Shown piece by piece: positions 9,378 to 17,894 of a stretch of DNA of 64,000 nucleotides. The notes under the pieces were generated by a model. The model made no database searches and was not told the origin of the DNA. It was given only the letters and a program-made list of their open reading frames with translations. The stretch is from an uncultured Acidobacteriia bacterium (lineage in GTDB: Bacteria; Acidobacteriota; Terriglobia; Bryobacterales; Bryobacteraceae), in assembly GCA_903907865.1 (NCBI GenBank), contig CAIVPR010000122.1, positions 1 through 64,000 of the forward strand. The letters run 5' to 3'. The translations under genes and the position numbers were made by a program. Positions within the stretch are counted from its first letter, which is position 1. The number at the start of each line of letters is the position of its first letter.

Positions 9378-10046
9378 ATGGCAGAGAACTTGATGAATCC
9401 CGACATTGGGCCGCCGCAGGGCAACGGGCTGTTCGCCTCGTCGCGATGCGACCGGGTGGATTTGCGCATTCGCGTGACGCAGGACAAGTTTGATGTGCCC
9501 AGGTTCCTCTCGTTTTTCGGTAACGATACAGAAGAGACGGCAACGGCATTTGTGACGTGCCGGACCCTCACCCCTGAATTGCTGGACTATCATTTGCACT
9601 TTCATTGGTCCCTGAGTGCCGCCGAGATTGCCCTCTTCATCTCTCTGCATGCGGGCGTCATCGACGAACGGGATGGAGAGCGCGAGCCTTACGCGGAGCA
9701 GTTTATGCCATGGCTCGGCGGATTTTTTATTAACGAGTCTGCACATTCAGATCTCCATGCTGCGTTCCAATACCCCCTGCGAGAACGGGCGAGCCGATTT
9801 CTCTTGCCCCTTAAGGTTCAAGTTTCGAGTGATGTGGACGCGGAGATTGACGGTGTCAGCATGACGTTCCCAACGAGAGTCGATGGCATCAACGGGGCCG
9901 ACGTTCGGCAACGCATGAAGAGTGTTGTTGTGGATTTGGTCGGAGACTACAGGCTGGCATTCGAGTCATTCTCCGTCAAGGAGGAGATCGCGCGTTTGTC
10001 TGCATTTGCCATGAAGCTGACAGAGGGAAGGAGGGAAGAAGTATGA
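9378..10046 (+). CDS. Unrecognised protein, first gene of a three-gene DUF433/PIN-like module
   Basis: About 222 residues, no signal peptide or membrane helix, no family recognised. Visible features are an acidic, mixed alpha/beta composition, an internal segment FSVKEEIARLSAFAMKLTEG likely to form a C-terminal helix, and two Cys near the N-terminal third. The start is uncertain: ATG 9378 is used, while GTG at 9357 or 9285 are in-frame alternatives. No good ribosome binding site is seen. Its stop overlaps the next start as ATGA, and the same kind of overlap joins the next pair, so the three proteins are probably made together. GC content is lower than in the neighbouring operon, which suggests a separate origin. 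Confidence 0.6.
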   Translation: MAENLMNPDIGPPQGNGLFASSRCDRVDLRIRVTQDKFDVPRFLSFFGNDTEETATAFVTCRTLTPELLDYHLHFHWSLSAAEIALFISLHAGVIDERDGEREPYAEQFMPWLGGFFINESAHSDLHAAFQYPLRERASRFLLPLKVQVSSDVDAEIDGVSMTFPTRVDGINGADVRQRMKSVVVDLVGDYRLAFESFSVKEEIARLSAFAMKLTEGRREEV

Positions 10047-10411
10047 TCAAGTCATCATCTCCCGAAGCCAACATTTGGAGCGGGTCGTTCTATTGTGGTT
10101 CGCAACTAGATGACCCGTGGGAGCGCTGCGATTCCAAGAACCGGCGTCCTGTCTCCACGAAGTACGAGATTCCCCTCTGTCAGGCGCTCGACCGGGCTCA
10201 GCAGCTGTCTATGTGCGTCGAGATTTCTTCCGATATTGTAGGCGGGTCTCCTAGAATCTACGGTACGCGGATTCCAGTGCACATGGTCATTAACGCCGTC
10301 GAGGAATATGGCAGCGTTGAAGGTGCCCTAAGGGCTTACGGTTGCCTTTCAGAGCGCCAAGTGAGAGATGCGCTCCAATTCGCCGCTCATGTCTTGGAGC
10401 AGCCGGAGTGA
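10043..10411 (+). CDS. DUF433 protein (VapB45-type antitoxin-like) with N-terminal extension
   Basis: The C-terminal part (about residues 58-120) is a DUF433 domain: ISSDIVGGSPRIYGTRIPV, then a helix-turn-helix-like segment ending ERQVRDALQFAAHVLE. DUF433 proteins commonly pair with DUF5615 PIN-like proteins and are regarded as antitoxins. Here the domain is preceded by about 57 residues not seen in the short family members, with no motif I recognise. The start ATG overlaps the upstream stop (ATGA) and the stop overlaps the next start (GTGA). A role as DNA-binding antitoxin is inferred from family and neighbours. Confidence 0.75.
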   Translation: MIKSSSPEANIWSGSFYCGSQLDDPWERCDSKNRRPVSTKYEIPLCQALDRAQQLSMCVEISSDIVGGSPRIYGTRIPVHMVINAVEEYGSVEGALRAYGCLSERQVRDALQFAAHVLEQPE

Positions 10412-10803
10412 ATACCCATCTCCGTCTGCTCATAGACGAAGACGTGCAGGACCCCCTAGCCGATGAGATTGAAAAGATCGCCGCATTCAATGTGGAGCGC
10501 GTTAAGGACTTGCCGAGTGTAAGGGGAAAGTCGGATGATGATGTCATCGCATACGCGAAGACTCAAAACCGAATTGTGCTCACTCTCGATGGCGGCTTTA
10601 CGAAGATTCGCAATCCGATATGCACTCATCCAGGGATTATCCGGGTCGAGGGCAGGTGTAAGCACTCGTCGGTCCTGTCCGATATTATCAAAAAATTTGC
10701 GCGATCTGGCTACAGGGCGTTATCGCATCATGCTATTACATCCTTGACCCAAGATCGCTGTCGCATCCAAACTCTACAGGACACCGTTGACGTGCGATTG
10801 TAA
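10408..10803 (+). CDS. DUF5615 PIN-like domain protein (putative toxin/RNase)
   Basis: About 131 residues beginning at a GTG that overlaps the DUF433 stop. The N-terminal LRLLIDEDVQ supplies the first acidic cluster, DLPSVRGKSDDDVIAYAK is typical of the DUF5615/Mut7-C-like PIN fold, and IVLTLDGGF supplies the later conserved Asp. PIN-like proteins of this type are predicted Mg-dependent RNases, usually the toxin of a two-gene module with DUF433. The C-terminal 30 residues (after GYRALSHHAITS) are extra compared with the short family members. Activity has not been shown for this protein. Confidence 0.75.
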   Translation: MNTHLRLLIDEDVQDPLADEIEKIAAFNVERVKDLPSVRGKSDDDVIAYAKTQNRIVLTLDGGFTKIRNPICTHPGIIRVEGRCKHSSVLSDIIKKFARSGYRALSHHAITSLTQDRCRIQTLQDTVDVRL

Positions 10804-10820
10804 TTCATCGCAGGGGCCAA

Positions 10821-11041
10821 CTGGAAATCGACACTGCCTTCGCGGGCAGTTTCGTCCATGCGGCCATCCTACCTGCACGGCGGACTTGCGGAACCCCCGA
10901 GCAGCGCGATTTCCATCCGCAGGCTCTACTAGTAGCGCGCTCGCTACATGAATCTGACGTGCGCGTACATTTGCGGGTTCATCGGGACGGCACCGCTGCC
11001 GTTGCTGGATGTTTGGATGGGCAACCGCTACCCCGGCGCGT
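10821..11041 (+). pseudogene. Decayed fragment of a Wzx flippase gene
   Basis: Bases 10837-11040 align almost throughout with the flippase at 8349-8551: shared runs include CTTCGCGGGCAGTTTCGTCC, GCGCGTACATTTGCGG and GATGTTTGGATGGGCAA. A shorter match (CTGGAAATCG, 10820-10829) precedes it after a deletion of about 38 bases. The copy has small indels, two consecutive TAG codons near 10930 and no start, so it is non-functional. It encodes the region around residues 290-355 of the intact flippase. It lies directly after the three-gene module, so either a duplication or an insertion into a second flippase gene placed it here. Confidence 0.85.
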
Positions 11042-11234
11042 AACACCGGGGCGGGCGTGGGGCTGGCAAGGTTGCCATCGGCAGGTCTAATCCCCGTGGC
11101 AACTCCGACCCTCCCCGACTAGCGCACCGTCACAATCTCGGCAAAAACGATCTCCAACTCCAGTTGCGCCAAGGGCGTCAACTGCACGACCGGACTATCC
11201 CGGTGTCCGGTCCATTGGCGACGAGCCGCAACCC
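11042..11234. other. Gap between the flippase remnant and the multicopper oxidase end
   Basis: About 190 bases without a supported gene. The minus strand from about 11220 to 11119 is open and ends in a segment rich in Glu, Leu and Val that could be the tail of a lost gene, but no family can be assigned. Confidence 0.4.
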
Positions 11235-12689
11235 CTACCCATACCGCAGCAACGCCTTGAACCCATAATCCATATGGTGCTGGATATGGCAGTGGAAGAG
11301 GGTCAGTCCCGGCTGGTCCGCCGTGAAATCCACGCTCGCGCGACCGTACGTCGGCACCACGACCGTATCCTTGATCACCCCCGATGTCGCCTTGCCGTAG
11401 ATCTCGGCGATCTCGAGTTGATGGCGGTGCAGGTGCATCGGGTGCGAGTCGTCTGTCCGGTTGTGGAACGTGAGCCGGTAGCGCGTGCCCTGTTTGAGCA
11501 CGAACTCCTGCTCGTGCGGATACGCCTTGCCGTTCACGGTGAAGCTGTTGAACTTGCCAGCCCCTCGTGGCACCTTCTCGAAAAACATGTCGATCTTCTC
11601 GGTCGGCGCGGGCCCCGTCGGCGGCTTCCCGAAGATGGTGTAGTCCCATGGCGACGGCGGCGGCGGGACCCACAGCGGCGTCCGGCGCTGGTTGGCGTAT
11701 TCGACGACGATACCCATGCCGCCCTCGCGGATCGGGTCCTCGGGCGCGCCCATGATCCAGACGCCGGGCTTGTTCATCTGCACCCAGGCGTCGATGCGCT
11801 CCCCCGGACCGAGCATCAGCACGTCCACCGCCTTCGGGTTGGGCACCGGGTTCCCGTCCAGTGCGATTACGTTGAACTTGTGGCCAGGAAGCGCCATGTG
11901 GCGGTTTTCGATCGCTCCGGCGTTGAGGAAGTGGAACAGGACCCGCTCGCCCTCTCGCACGCGGATCGGCTCGCCCGCCCCCAGCGCCTTATCGTTGATG
12001 GAAAAGATGTCGGCGGTGACCTCCCAGCCTGGAGGGCGGGTGTCGAGAACGGCGGGTTTCTCGGGCTTCGAGAGCAGGGGATCGAGGTCGTCGTTGTCCA
12101 TGGGCTGGTCCGTGAAGTACGGCTCCCAGTCGCGGAGGGCGAGGTAGTGCTCTTGGTCGTAATTGCCCGGATTCGATCCCGGCCCGCCCTCGACAATCAC
12201 GAAACCGAACATGCCCGTGTAGCTGCCGCGGTGCAGGTCGTCCATCGACATCACGTGGGTGTGGTACCAGCGGGTGCCTGCGGGGGTCGGCGTGAACTTG
12301 AAACTACGGCTACCGTGCGGGGGGACTGCGGGGCTGCCTTCCTCCTCGGCGCCGTCCGCCTCGGGGGGCAGCAGGAGGCCGTGGAAGTGCACGTACTCAG
12401 GGGTATCCGTCTGGTTGACGACATTCACCGTGACCGGCACGCCCTCCTTCATCCGCAGCCGCGGACCGGGCGACGTCCCGTTGTACCCGTAAGTGCTGAC
12501 GATGCGGTTCGACGCCAATTCCACTGTCACCGGGGCGATTTCGAGCGTGAATTCCGTACCTGACAACTCCTGGGCCGTCGATTGCAGCAATGCTTGCGGG
12601 CCCGGCATCATGTGGGCAGGCATCTGTTGGCCTATCGCCTGCGCCGCAGGTGCCAACCCCGCCAGCTTGATGAACTCTCGTCTTTTCAT
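11235..12689 (-). CDS. Multicopper oxidase (laccase-like), Tat-exported
   Basis: Three-cupredoxin-domain multicopper oxidase, 484 residues. It oxidises phenols, metals or similar substrates while reducing O2 to water, probably in the periplasm. The copper-ligand motifs are all present: HFHG (101-104), WYHTH (141-145), HPMHLH (about 416) and HCHIQHH followed by MDYG (about 466-475), the last with the type 1 copper Cys. The N-terminus MKRREFIKLAGLA contains a twin-arginine motif, so export of the folded protein by Tat is expected. It is transcribed away from the DUF4159 gene, with a 70-base gap between the starts. The natural substrate is unknown. Confidence 0.92.
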   Translation of the reverse strand: MKRREFIKLAGLAPAAQAIGQQMPAHMMPGPQALLQSTAQELSGTEFTLEIAPVTVELASNRIVSTYGYNGTSPGPRLRMKEGVPVTVNVVNQTDTPEYVHFHGLLLPPEADGAEEEGSPAVPPHGSRSFKFTPTPAGTRWYHTHVMSMDDLHRGSYTGMFGFVIVEGGPGSNPGNYDQEHYLALRDWEPYFTDQPMDNDDLDPLLSKPEKPAVLDTRPPGWEVTADIFSINDKALGAGEPIRVREGERVLFHFLNAGAIENRHMALPGHKFNVIALDGNPVPNPKAVDVLMLGPGERIDAWVQMNKPGVWIMGAPEDPIREGGMGIVVEYANQRRTPLWVPPPPSPWDYTIFGKPPTGPAPTEKIDMFFEKVPRGAGKFNSFTVNGKAYPHEQEFVLKQGTRYRLTFHNRTDDSHPMHLHRHQLEIAEIYGKATSGVIKDTVVVPTYGRASVDFTADQPGLTLFHCHIQHHMDYGFKALLRYG

Positions 12690-12759
12690 CAGGGAATCTC
12701 AGACCCATGTTATACGTCGGGAACCTGTGATACGCTTCAAGGCAATACTGGTAACGCAG

Positions 12760-13590
12760 ATGAAGACAGCCAAGCGCTTGATGACGTCCCCGGTCCTTGT
12801 GATCGTGCTCCTGTTCTCGATGGCGCTCTGCCTTTTCGCGCTGCAGCGGGGCCAGCTCATCCCGCGCTCCCAGTACAACCAGCGCTCGCAGTATTCGACC
12901 GAACAGTCCGGACCTTCCGAGTTCTACTTCAGCCGCCTCCGCTACAATTCCGGCTATACCAGCGGCGCTAGCTTCGGCTACCGCGGCTTCCGCGGCGGCT
13001 GGTCGCAGGACTTCCCCCGTGCCGACAACGACTGCCTCATCGTCCTACGCCGTCTGACGCGCATCGACGCCCCCGCGCCCCTGAACGTCGTCGACATCGA
13101 CAACGACGAGATCTACAACTTCCCTTGGATCTACGCCGTCGGCGTCAACACCTGGGGCTTCAACGACGCCGAGGCCTACCGTTTGCGCGACTACCTGCAG
13201 CGCGGAGGCTTCCTCATGGTCGACCATTTCCACGGCGAGGACGACTGGAACCGCTTCATGATGGGCATGAACATGGTCCTGCCGAACGCTATCGTGGAGG
13301 ATCTGCCGGACGACGACCCGATTTACCACGTCCTGTACAACATCGACGAGAAGTTCCAGATCCCGGGCGAAGTCTACGTCAACACCGGTCGCACGTACGA
13401 GAAGGACGGCTTTGTTCCCCGCTGGCGGGGCATCCGCGACGCCAAGGGGCGCGTGATGGTCGCCATCTGCGCCAACATGCACTTGGGCGATGCCTGGGAA
13501 TGGGCCAACACGCCGGACTATCCCGAGAAGTTTTCGGGCTTGGCGTTCCGGGTTGTGATCAACTACATTGCGTATTCGATGACGCACTAG
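12760..13590 (+). CDS. DUF4159 family membrane-anchored protein
   Basis: 276 residues. One N-terminal hydrophobic helix (PVLVIVLLFSMALCLFAL) probably anchors it, followed by a soluble domain of the DUF4159 family: NFPWIYAVGVNTWGFNDAEA, LRDYLQRGGFLMVDHFHGED, and a C-terminal AFRVVINYIAYSMTH. DUF4159 proteins resemble class I glutamine amidotransferase-like folds, but no catalytic triad can be assigned. ATG 12760 is chosen; a GTG at 12727 is in frame. Function unknown. Confidence 0.8.
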   Translation: MKTAKRLMTSPVLVIVLLFSMALCLFALQRGQLIPRSQYNQRSQYSTEQSGPSEFYFSRLRYNSGYTSGASFGYRGFRGGWSQDFPRADNDCLIVLRRLTRIDAPAPLNVVDIDNDEIYNFPWIYAVGVNTWGFNDAEAYRLRDYLQRGGFLMVDHFHGEDDWNRFMMGMNMVLPNAIVEDLPDDDPIYHVLYNIDEKFQIPGEVYVNTGRTYEKDGFVPRWRGIRDAKGRVMVAICANMHLGDAWEWANTPDYPEKFSGLAFRVVINYIAYSMTH

Positions 13591-13782
13591 GTGGAATCTC
13601 CGGGTCGCCCGGCTGCCACGACTGGGAAACGCCGGTCTGGACAATAGCCAAGTCTTGCGCGACAACCTTGCCGCCACTTCAATGGGCAAGGCAACATCCA
13701 ACCGCGGGCAGAATTCATTTCCGAACGAACCCGACACCACGCCCGTCCTTCCCCGCAGCCCCATTCCCCTTTCCATCCCTTG

Positions 13783-13788
13783 TATAAT
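13783..13788 (+). promoter_or_regulatory. Perfect -10 hexamer before ileS
   Basis: TATAAT, the consensus sigma70 -10 box, 16 bases before the ATG at 13805, in a gap of about 210 bases. It would place the transcript start near 13795, giving a leader of about 10 nt. No convincing -35 box is seen. The ATG at 13787 overlaps this box, so it is unlikely to be the true start. Confidence 0.5.
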
Positions 13789-13804
13789 GAAGGACATCCC
13801 CGAA

Positions 13805-16615
13805 ATGACCCCTCCCACAACGGATCTGAAGAAGACCGTCAGCCTGCCCAAAACGGATTTCTCCATGAAGGCCAACCTTCCCCAGGCCGAGCCCGTCATG
13901 CTCGCCCGCTGGGACAAGGAAGACCTCTACGGCCAGATCCGCCAGTCCCGCGCCGGAAAACCGGTTTACATCCTCCACGACGGCCCGCCCTACGCCAACG
14001 GCCGCATCCACCTCGGCACCGCCTTCAACAAGATCATTAAGGACTTCATCGTAAAGTCCAAGACCATGGAGGGTTTCGACTCCCCCTACGTCCCCGGCTG
14101 GGACTGCCACGGTCTCCCCATCGAGCACAAGGTCGACCAGGAGCTGGGCCCCAAGAAGGCCCTGATGACTCCCGCGCAGATCCGCCGCGCCTGCCGCAAG
14201 TACGCCGAAAAGTGGATCGACCTCCAGCGCAAGGACTTCAAGCGCCTCGGCGTCCTCGGTTCCTGGGACAATCCCTACCTCACGATGAGCCCGCAGTACC
14301 AGTCGGTCATCGCGGGCGCTTTCGTTGACTTCCTCGACAAGGGCTACGCCTACAAGGGCCTCAAGCCCGTCAACTGGTGCCTCCACTGCCGCACCGCGCT
14401 CGCCGAGGCCGAGGTCGAGTACGAGGACCACAAGAGCCCCTCCATCTGGGTTTGTTTTTCCTTGAAGTCCGACCCCGTCGCCATCGCCCCCGAACTCCTC
14501 GGCAAGAATGTCCAAGGCCTGATCTGGACCACCACCCCGTGGACCATCCCGGCCAACCTCGCCATCGCCTACAACCCCAAATATGAGTACGTTGCCGTCG
14601 AGGTCGAGGACAAGGTCTTCATCGTCGCCGCCGACCTCCTCGAAGTCACGGCCCAGAAATGTAACTGGCCCGCAGGCAAGGTCCTCGCGCGGTTCCGCGG
14701 CCACCAGCTCGAAGGCACCGTTTTCCGGCATCCGTTCATGGACCGCGACTCCATCGGCCTGCTGGGCGACCACGTCACCCTCGAACAGGGCACCGGTGCC
14801 GTCCATACCGCCCCCGGCCACGGCCAGGAGGACTACGTTTCCGGCCAACAGTACGGCCTTCCGGTCTATTGCCCGGTCGATTCCGCTGGCCGCTTCTTCC
14901 AGCCCGACACCGCGCCCGGTGAAATCCCCGCTGAACTGCTCGGCAAGACCGTCTGGGAGGGCAATCCCATCGCCGTCGAAATCCTCAAGGCGCACGGAGC
15001 GCTCGTCGGCTATGAGGAAATCGCCCACTCCTACCCGCACTGCTGGCGTTGCCACAACCCCACCATCTTCCGCGCCACCGAACAGTGGTTCATCGGGATG
15101 GACAACAACGACCTCCGCAAGCGCGCTCTCGAAGCCATCAAGGCCGTCAAATGGACCCCCGCGTGGGGCGACGACCGCATCTCCAACATGGTCTCCAGCC
15201 GCCCGGACTGGTGCATCTCCCGCCAGCGCGTCTGGGGCGTGCCCATCGTCGTCTTCTATTGCGACGCCTGCCGCCACCCGCTGACCGACAAGCTCATTCT
15301 CGATTCCGTCGTCGCCCAGTTTGCCGAGCATTCCGCCGACGTATGGTTCGAGAAGACCGCAGCCGACCTCGTCCCCGCCGGGACCGCCTGCACCAAGTGC
15401 GGCTCCACCGCCTTCGCCAAGGAAAACGACATCCTCGACGTCTGGTTCGACTCCGGCTCCAGCCACTTGGCGACGCTCAACGAGACCTTTGGTCTCTCCT
15501 GGCCTTCCAACATGTACCTCGAAGGCGGCGACCAGTACCGCGGCTGGTTCCAAAGCTCGCTCCTGATCGGCGTGGGCCTGAAGGGCTCGGCCCCCTACCG
15601 CGAAACCGCCACCCACGGCTGGACCCTCGACGCCGACGGTCGCCCCCTGTCGAAATCCATCGGCAACGGCGTCGCGCCCGAGGAGATCATCAAGGAATAC
15701 GGCGCGGAACTGATCCGCCTATGGACTGCCTCGGTCGACTTTGTCGAGGACGTTCGCATCTCGCCGACCATCCTGGTGCGCCTGTCGGAGGCCTACCGCA
15801 AGATCCGCAACACCTTCCGTTACGTCCTGGGCAACCTCGGCGACTTCAAGGCTGAAACCGACGCCATCCCGGGCGGGGAACTGCTGGAAATCGACCAGTG
15901 GATCCTCATCCGAGCCGAGGAACTGGTCGCCAAGTGCTGCCTCTACTACGCGGAACTCGGTTTCCACAAGGTCTATCGGGCCGTCTACGACTTCGCCACC
16001 GTCGACCTCAGCTCCATCTACTTCGACGTCCTGAAGGACCGCCTCTACACCTCGGCACCGACCGGCCACGCCCGTCGCAGCGCCCAGACGGCATTGCTCC
16101 GGCTCGCCAGCGCCTTGGCCCGCCTTTTCGCTCCCATCCTCAGCTTCACCATGGAGGAAGTCTGGCCGCACTTGGGCGAAAAGGGCAGCGTCCATACCGC
16201 TTACTTTCCGGAACCGGCCGATCTCACCGCCGGAATCCACGCCGAGCATCGCGCCCGCGCCGCCAATTGGGACAAGCTCGTCGGTCTTCGCGACGTGGTC
16301 CTGAAGAGCCTCGAAGCCGCCCGGCAGGAAAAGGTGATCGGCGCTCCCTTGGAAGCCTCGGTCCAGCTAGCAGCCGGACCGGACCTCTATCCGCTCCTGA
16401 AGGAGTACGAGGCCGACCTCCCCGGACTCTTCATCGTCTCCCACGCCCAGGTTGTCGAAGGCCCCGAACTCGCGGCCACCATAAGCCGCGCCTCGGGAAC
16501 CAAGTGTGAGCGCTGCTGGAAGTACACAAATGATATCGGCGAGGCCGAGGACTACCCGACCGTCTGCGGCCCCTGCGCCGTGGCCGTCCGCGAAGTCGTC
16601 GCGTCCCGGAGCTGA
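13805..16615 (+). CDS. ileS: Isoleucyl-tRNA synthetase
   Basis: Class I aminoacyl-tRNA synthetase charging tRNA-Ile; about 936 residues, normal for the bacterial enzyme. The HIGH signature appears in PYANGRIHLG (about 62-71), the KMSKS motif as LSKSIGN (about 615), and the editing domain lies between. The C-terminus has the zinc-binding CERCWKY (about 901) and CGPC (about 921) of the short, bacterial-type enzyme. ATG 13805 has AAGGAC at 13790-13795 upstream and fits a -10 box at 13783; the ATG at 13787 is a less likely alternative. It is followed by lspA after one base, suggesting an ileS-lspA-lgt transcript. Confidence 0.97.
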   Translation: MTPPTTDLKKTVSLPKTDFSMKANLPQAEPVMLARWDKEDLYGQIRQSRAGKPVYILHDGPPYANGRIHLGTAFNKIIKDFIVKSKTMEGFDSPYVPGWDCHGLPIEHKVDQELGPKKALMTPAQIRRACRKYAEKWIDLQRKDFKRLGVLGSWDNPYLTMSPQYQSVIAGAFVDFLDKGYAYKGLKPVNWCLHCRTALAEAEVEYEDHKSPSIWVCFSLKSDPVAIAPELLGKNVQGLIWTTTPWTIPANLAIAYNPKYEYVAVEVEDKVFIVAADLLEVTAQKCNWPAGKVLARFRGHQLEGTVFRHPFMDRDSIGLLGDHVTLEQGTGAVHTAPGHGQEDYVSGQQYGLPVYCPVDSAGRFFQPDTAPGEIPAELLGKTVWEGNPIAVEILKAHGALVGYEEIAHSYPHCWRCHNPTIFRATEQWFIGMDNNDLRKRALEAIKAVKWTPAWGDDRISNMVSSRPDWCISRQRVWGVPIVVFYCDACRHPLTDKLILDSVVAQFAEHSADVWFEKTAADLVPAGTACTKCGSTAFAKENDILDVWFDSGSSHLATLNETFGLSWPSNMYLEGGDQYRGWFQSSLLIGVGLKGSAPYRETATHGWTLDADGRPLSKSIGNGVAPEEIIKEYGAELIRLWTASVDFVEDVRISPTILVRLSEAYRKIRNTFRYVLGNLGDFKAETDAIPGGELLEIDQWILIRAEELVAKCCLYYAELGFHKVYRAVYDFATVDLSSIYFDVLKDRLYTSAPTGHARRSAQTALLRLASALARLFAPILSFTMEEVWPHLGEKGSVHTAYFPEPADLTAGIHAEHRARAANWDKLVGLRDVVLKSLEAARQEKVIGAPLEASVQLAAGPDLYPLLKEYEADLPGLFIVSHAQVVEGPELAATISRASGTKCERCWKYTNDIGEAEDYPTVCGPCAVAVREVVASRS

Positions 16616-16616
16616 C

Positions 16617-17120
16617 ATGATCCCCCGCGTCCAAGCCCTGCTCCTCTCCCTTGGCATCTTCGCCCTCGACCGCTGGTCGAAATGGCTGGTCGAGACCAAG
16701 CTGGGCCCCTACGATACCCGCGTCATCCTCCCCGGCTACTTCAACATCGTGCGCTCGGAAAACCCGGGTGTAGCCTTCGGAATGTTCGCCGATGGAGCCA
16801 CACAATCCCGGACCTGGGTGCTTGTGGCGGTGTCGCTGGCAGTATTGGGCGTTCTCGCCGCGATGCTCTGGAAGGTGGACAGACAGGACCGTGCCACGAC
16901 CTTGTCCCTTGCCCTGATCTTCGGCGGAGCCATCGGCAACGTCTTCGACCGCGTCCGTTCCGGCATGGTCACGGACTTCCTCGATTTCCACGTCGGCACA
17001 TATCATTGGTACGTGTTCAACCTTGCCGATTCCGCCATATGCATCGGGGCCTGTCTGATGATCCTGACCGTTATACTTGCCGGCGGAAAGCCGGCTAACC
17101 ACGGGGAGGCGGCAGCCTAG
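16617..17120 (+). CDS. lspA: Signal peptidase II (lipoprotein signal peptidase)
   Basis: Inner-membrane aspartyl protease that removes the signal peptide of diacylglyceryl-modified prolipoproteins. 167 residues with four predicted membrane helices. The two catalytic Asp lie in GNVFDRVRSG and FNLADSAI, and the conserved RSENPGVAFGMF loop is present. The start follows the ileS stop by one base, and the stop abuts the lgt start. Its direct adjacency to lgt, the enzyme that acts just before it, supports both assignments. Confidence 0.96.
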   Translation: MIPRVQALLLSLGIFALDRWSKWLVETKLGPYDTRVILPGYFNIVRSENPGVAFGMFADGATQSRTWVLVAVSLAVLGVLAAMLWKVDRQDRATTLSLALIFGGAIGNVFDRVRSGMVTDFLDFHVGTYHWYVFNLADSAICIGACLMILTVILAGGKPANHGEAAA

Positions 17121-17894
17121 ATGTTTCCGAAACTATTTCAAATCGGCGCGTACTCGTTGCCATCCTACGGCGTCTTGGTCGCCGCGGCTTTCTTGGTCGC
17201 CCTCTGGCTAACGTCGAAACTGGCCAAGGAGCGCGGCCTCGATTCCGAGCGTATCGTAAACCTCGGTGTCTATTGCGCCTTGGTTGGCATGTTGGGGGCC
17301 AAGATCATGATGATCGTCCTCGACCCTGAATACCGCGAGCATCCCGCCGAAATCTTCACACTTGCCACCCTGCAGAGTGCCGGCATTTTCTTCGGCGGGT
17401 TTATCCTGGCGCTCATCTTTGCCATTTTCTACATCAAGCAGCAGAAGCTGCCGGTCCTCGCGACCTGCGACATTTTCGCCCCCGGTGTTGCGATCGGACA
17501 CGGGATCGGTCGCCTCGGCTGTTTCGCGGCGGGCTGCTGCTGGGGCCGTCCGACGCATCTGCCATGGGCCGTCACTTTCGCCAACAAGGACGCGACCACC
17601 GGCGTGCCCCTGGGCATCCCCCTCCATCCGACCCAACTCTACGAGGCTTTCGCCGAAGCTCTGATCTGCCTCTTCCTCCTCTGGTGGCTGAAACGGAAGC
17701 ACGGCGACGGTTCCGCTATCGGCCTATACCTCGTCCTCTACGGCTTAGTCCGGTTCACGGTGGAATTTGCACGTATGCACGATTCCTCGAATCCCCTCGG
17801 AGGCCCGTTCACCCTGGAGCAATGGATTTCCCTCGGCTTGGCGGCAGTCGGTGCTGTTCTCGCGGCCCGTGCCCGGAAGTCGGCTGTGGCTTAG
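17121..17894 (+). CDS. lgt: Phosphatidylglycerol-prolipoprotein diacylglyceryl transferase
   Basis: Inner-membrane enzyme that transfers diacylglycerol from phosphatidylglycerol to the lipobox Cys of prolipoproteins, the first step of lipoprotein maturation. 257 residues, about seven helices. The Lgt signature HGIGRLGCFAAGCCWG and the HPTQLYEAFAE segment are present, and the C-terminal RFTVEFARM fits the family. ATG 17121 follows the lspA stop with no gap, so translational coupling is likely. Confidence 0.96.
   Translation: MFPKLFQIGAYSLPSYGVLVAAAFLVALWLTSKLAKERGLDSERIVNLGVYCALVGMLGAKIMMIVLDPEYREHPAEIFTLATLQSAGIFFGGFILALIFAIFYIKQQKLPVLATCDIFAPGVAIGHGIGRLGCFAAGCCWGRPTHLPWAVTFANKDATTGVPLGIPLHPTQLYEAFAEALICLFLLWWLKRKHGDGSAIGLYLVLYGLVRFTVEFARMHDSSNPLGGPFTLEQWISLGLAAVGAVLAARARKSAVA

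Noticed and set aside
11119-11230. Minus-strand tail with Pro-Val-Val-Gln-Leu-Thr-Pro-Leu, which recalls the end of Rid-family proteins
   Set aside because: Only about 30 residues, no upstream continuation and no catalytic residue. Too weak to call a remnant.
13787-13804. ATG at 13787 as the ileS start
   Set aside because: It overlaps a perfect TATAAT box and adds six unconserved residues. ATG 13805 fits the promoter and ribosome binding site better.
13591-13804. T-box or other riboswitch upstream of ileS
   Set aside because: No T-box sequence, no antiterminator hairpin and a very short predicted leader.
13715-15616. A 633-codon open frame antisense to ileS
   Set aside because: High GC and biased codon use of ileS make a long antisense frame likely. 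No family similarity or ribosome binding site.
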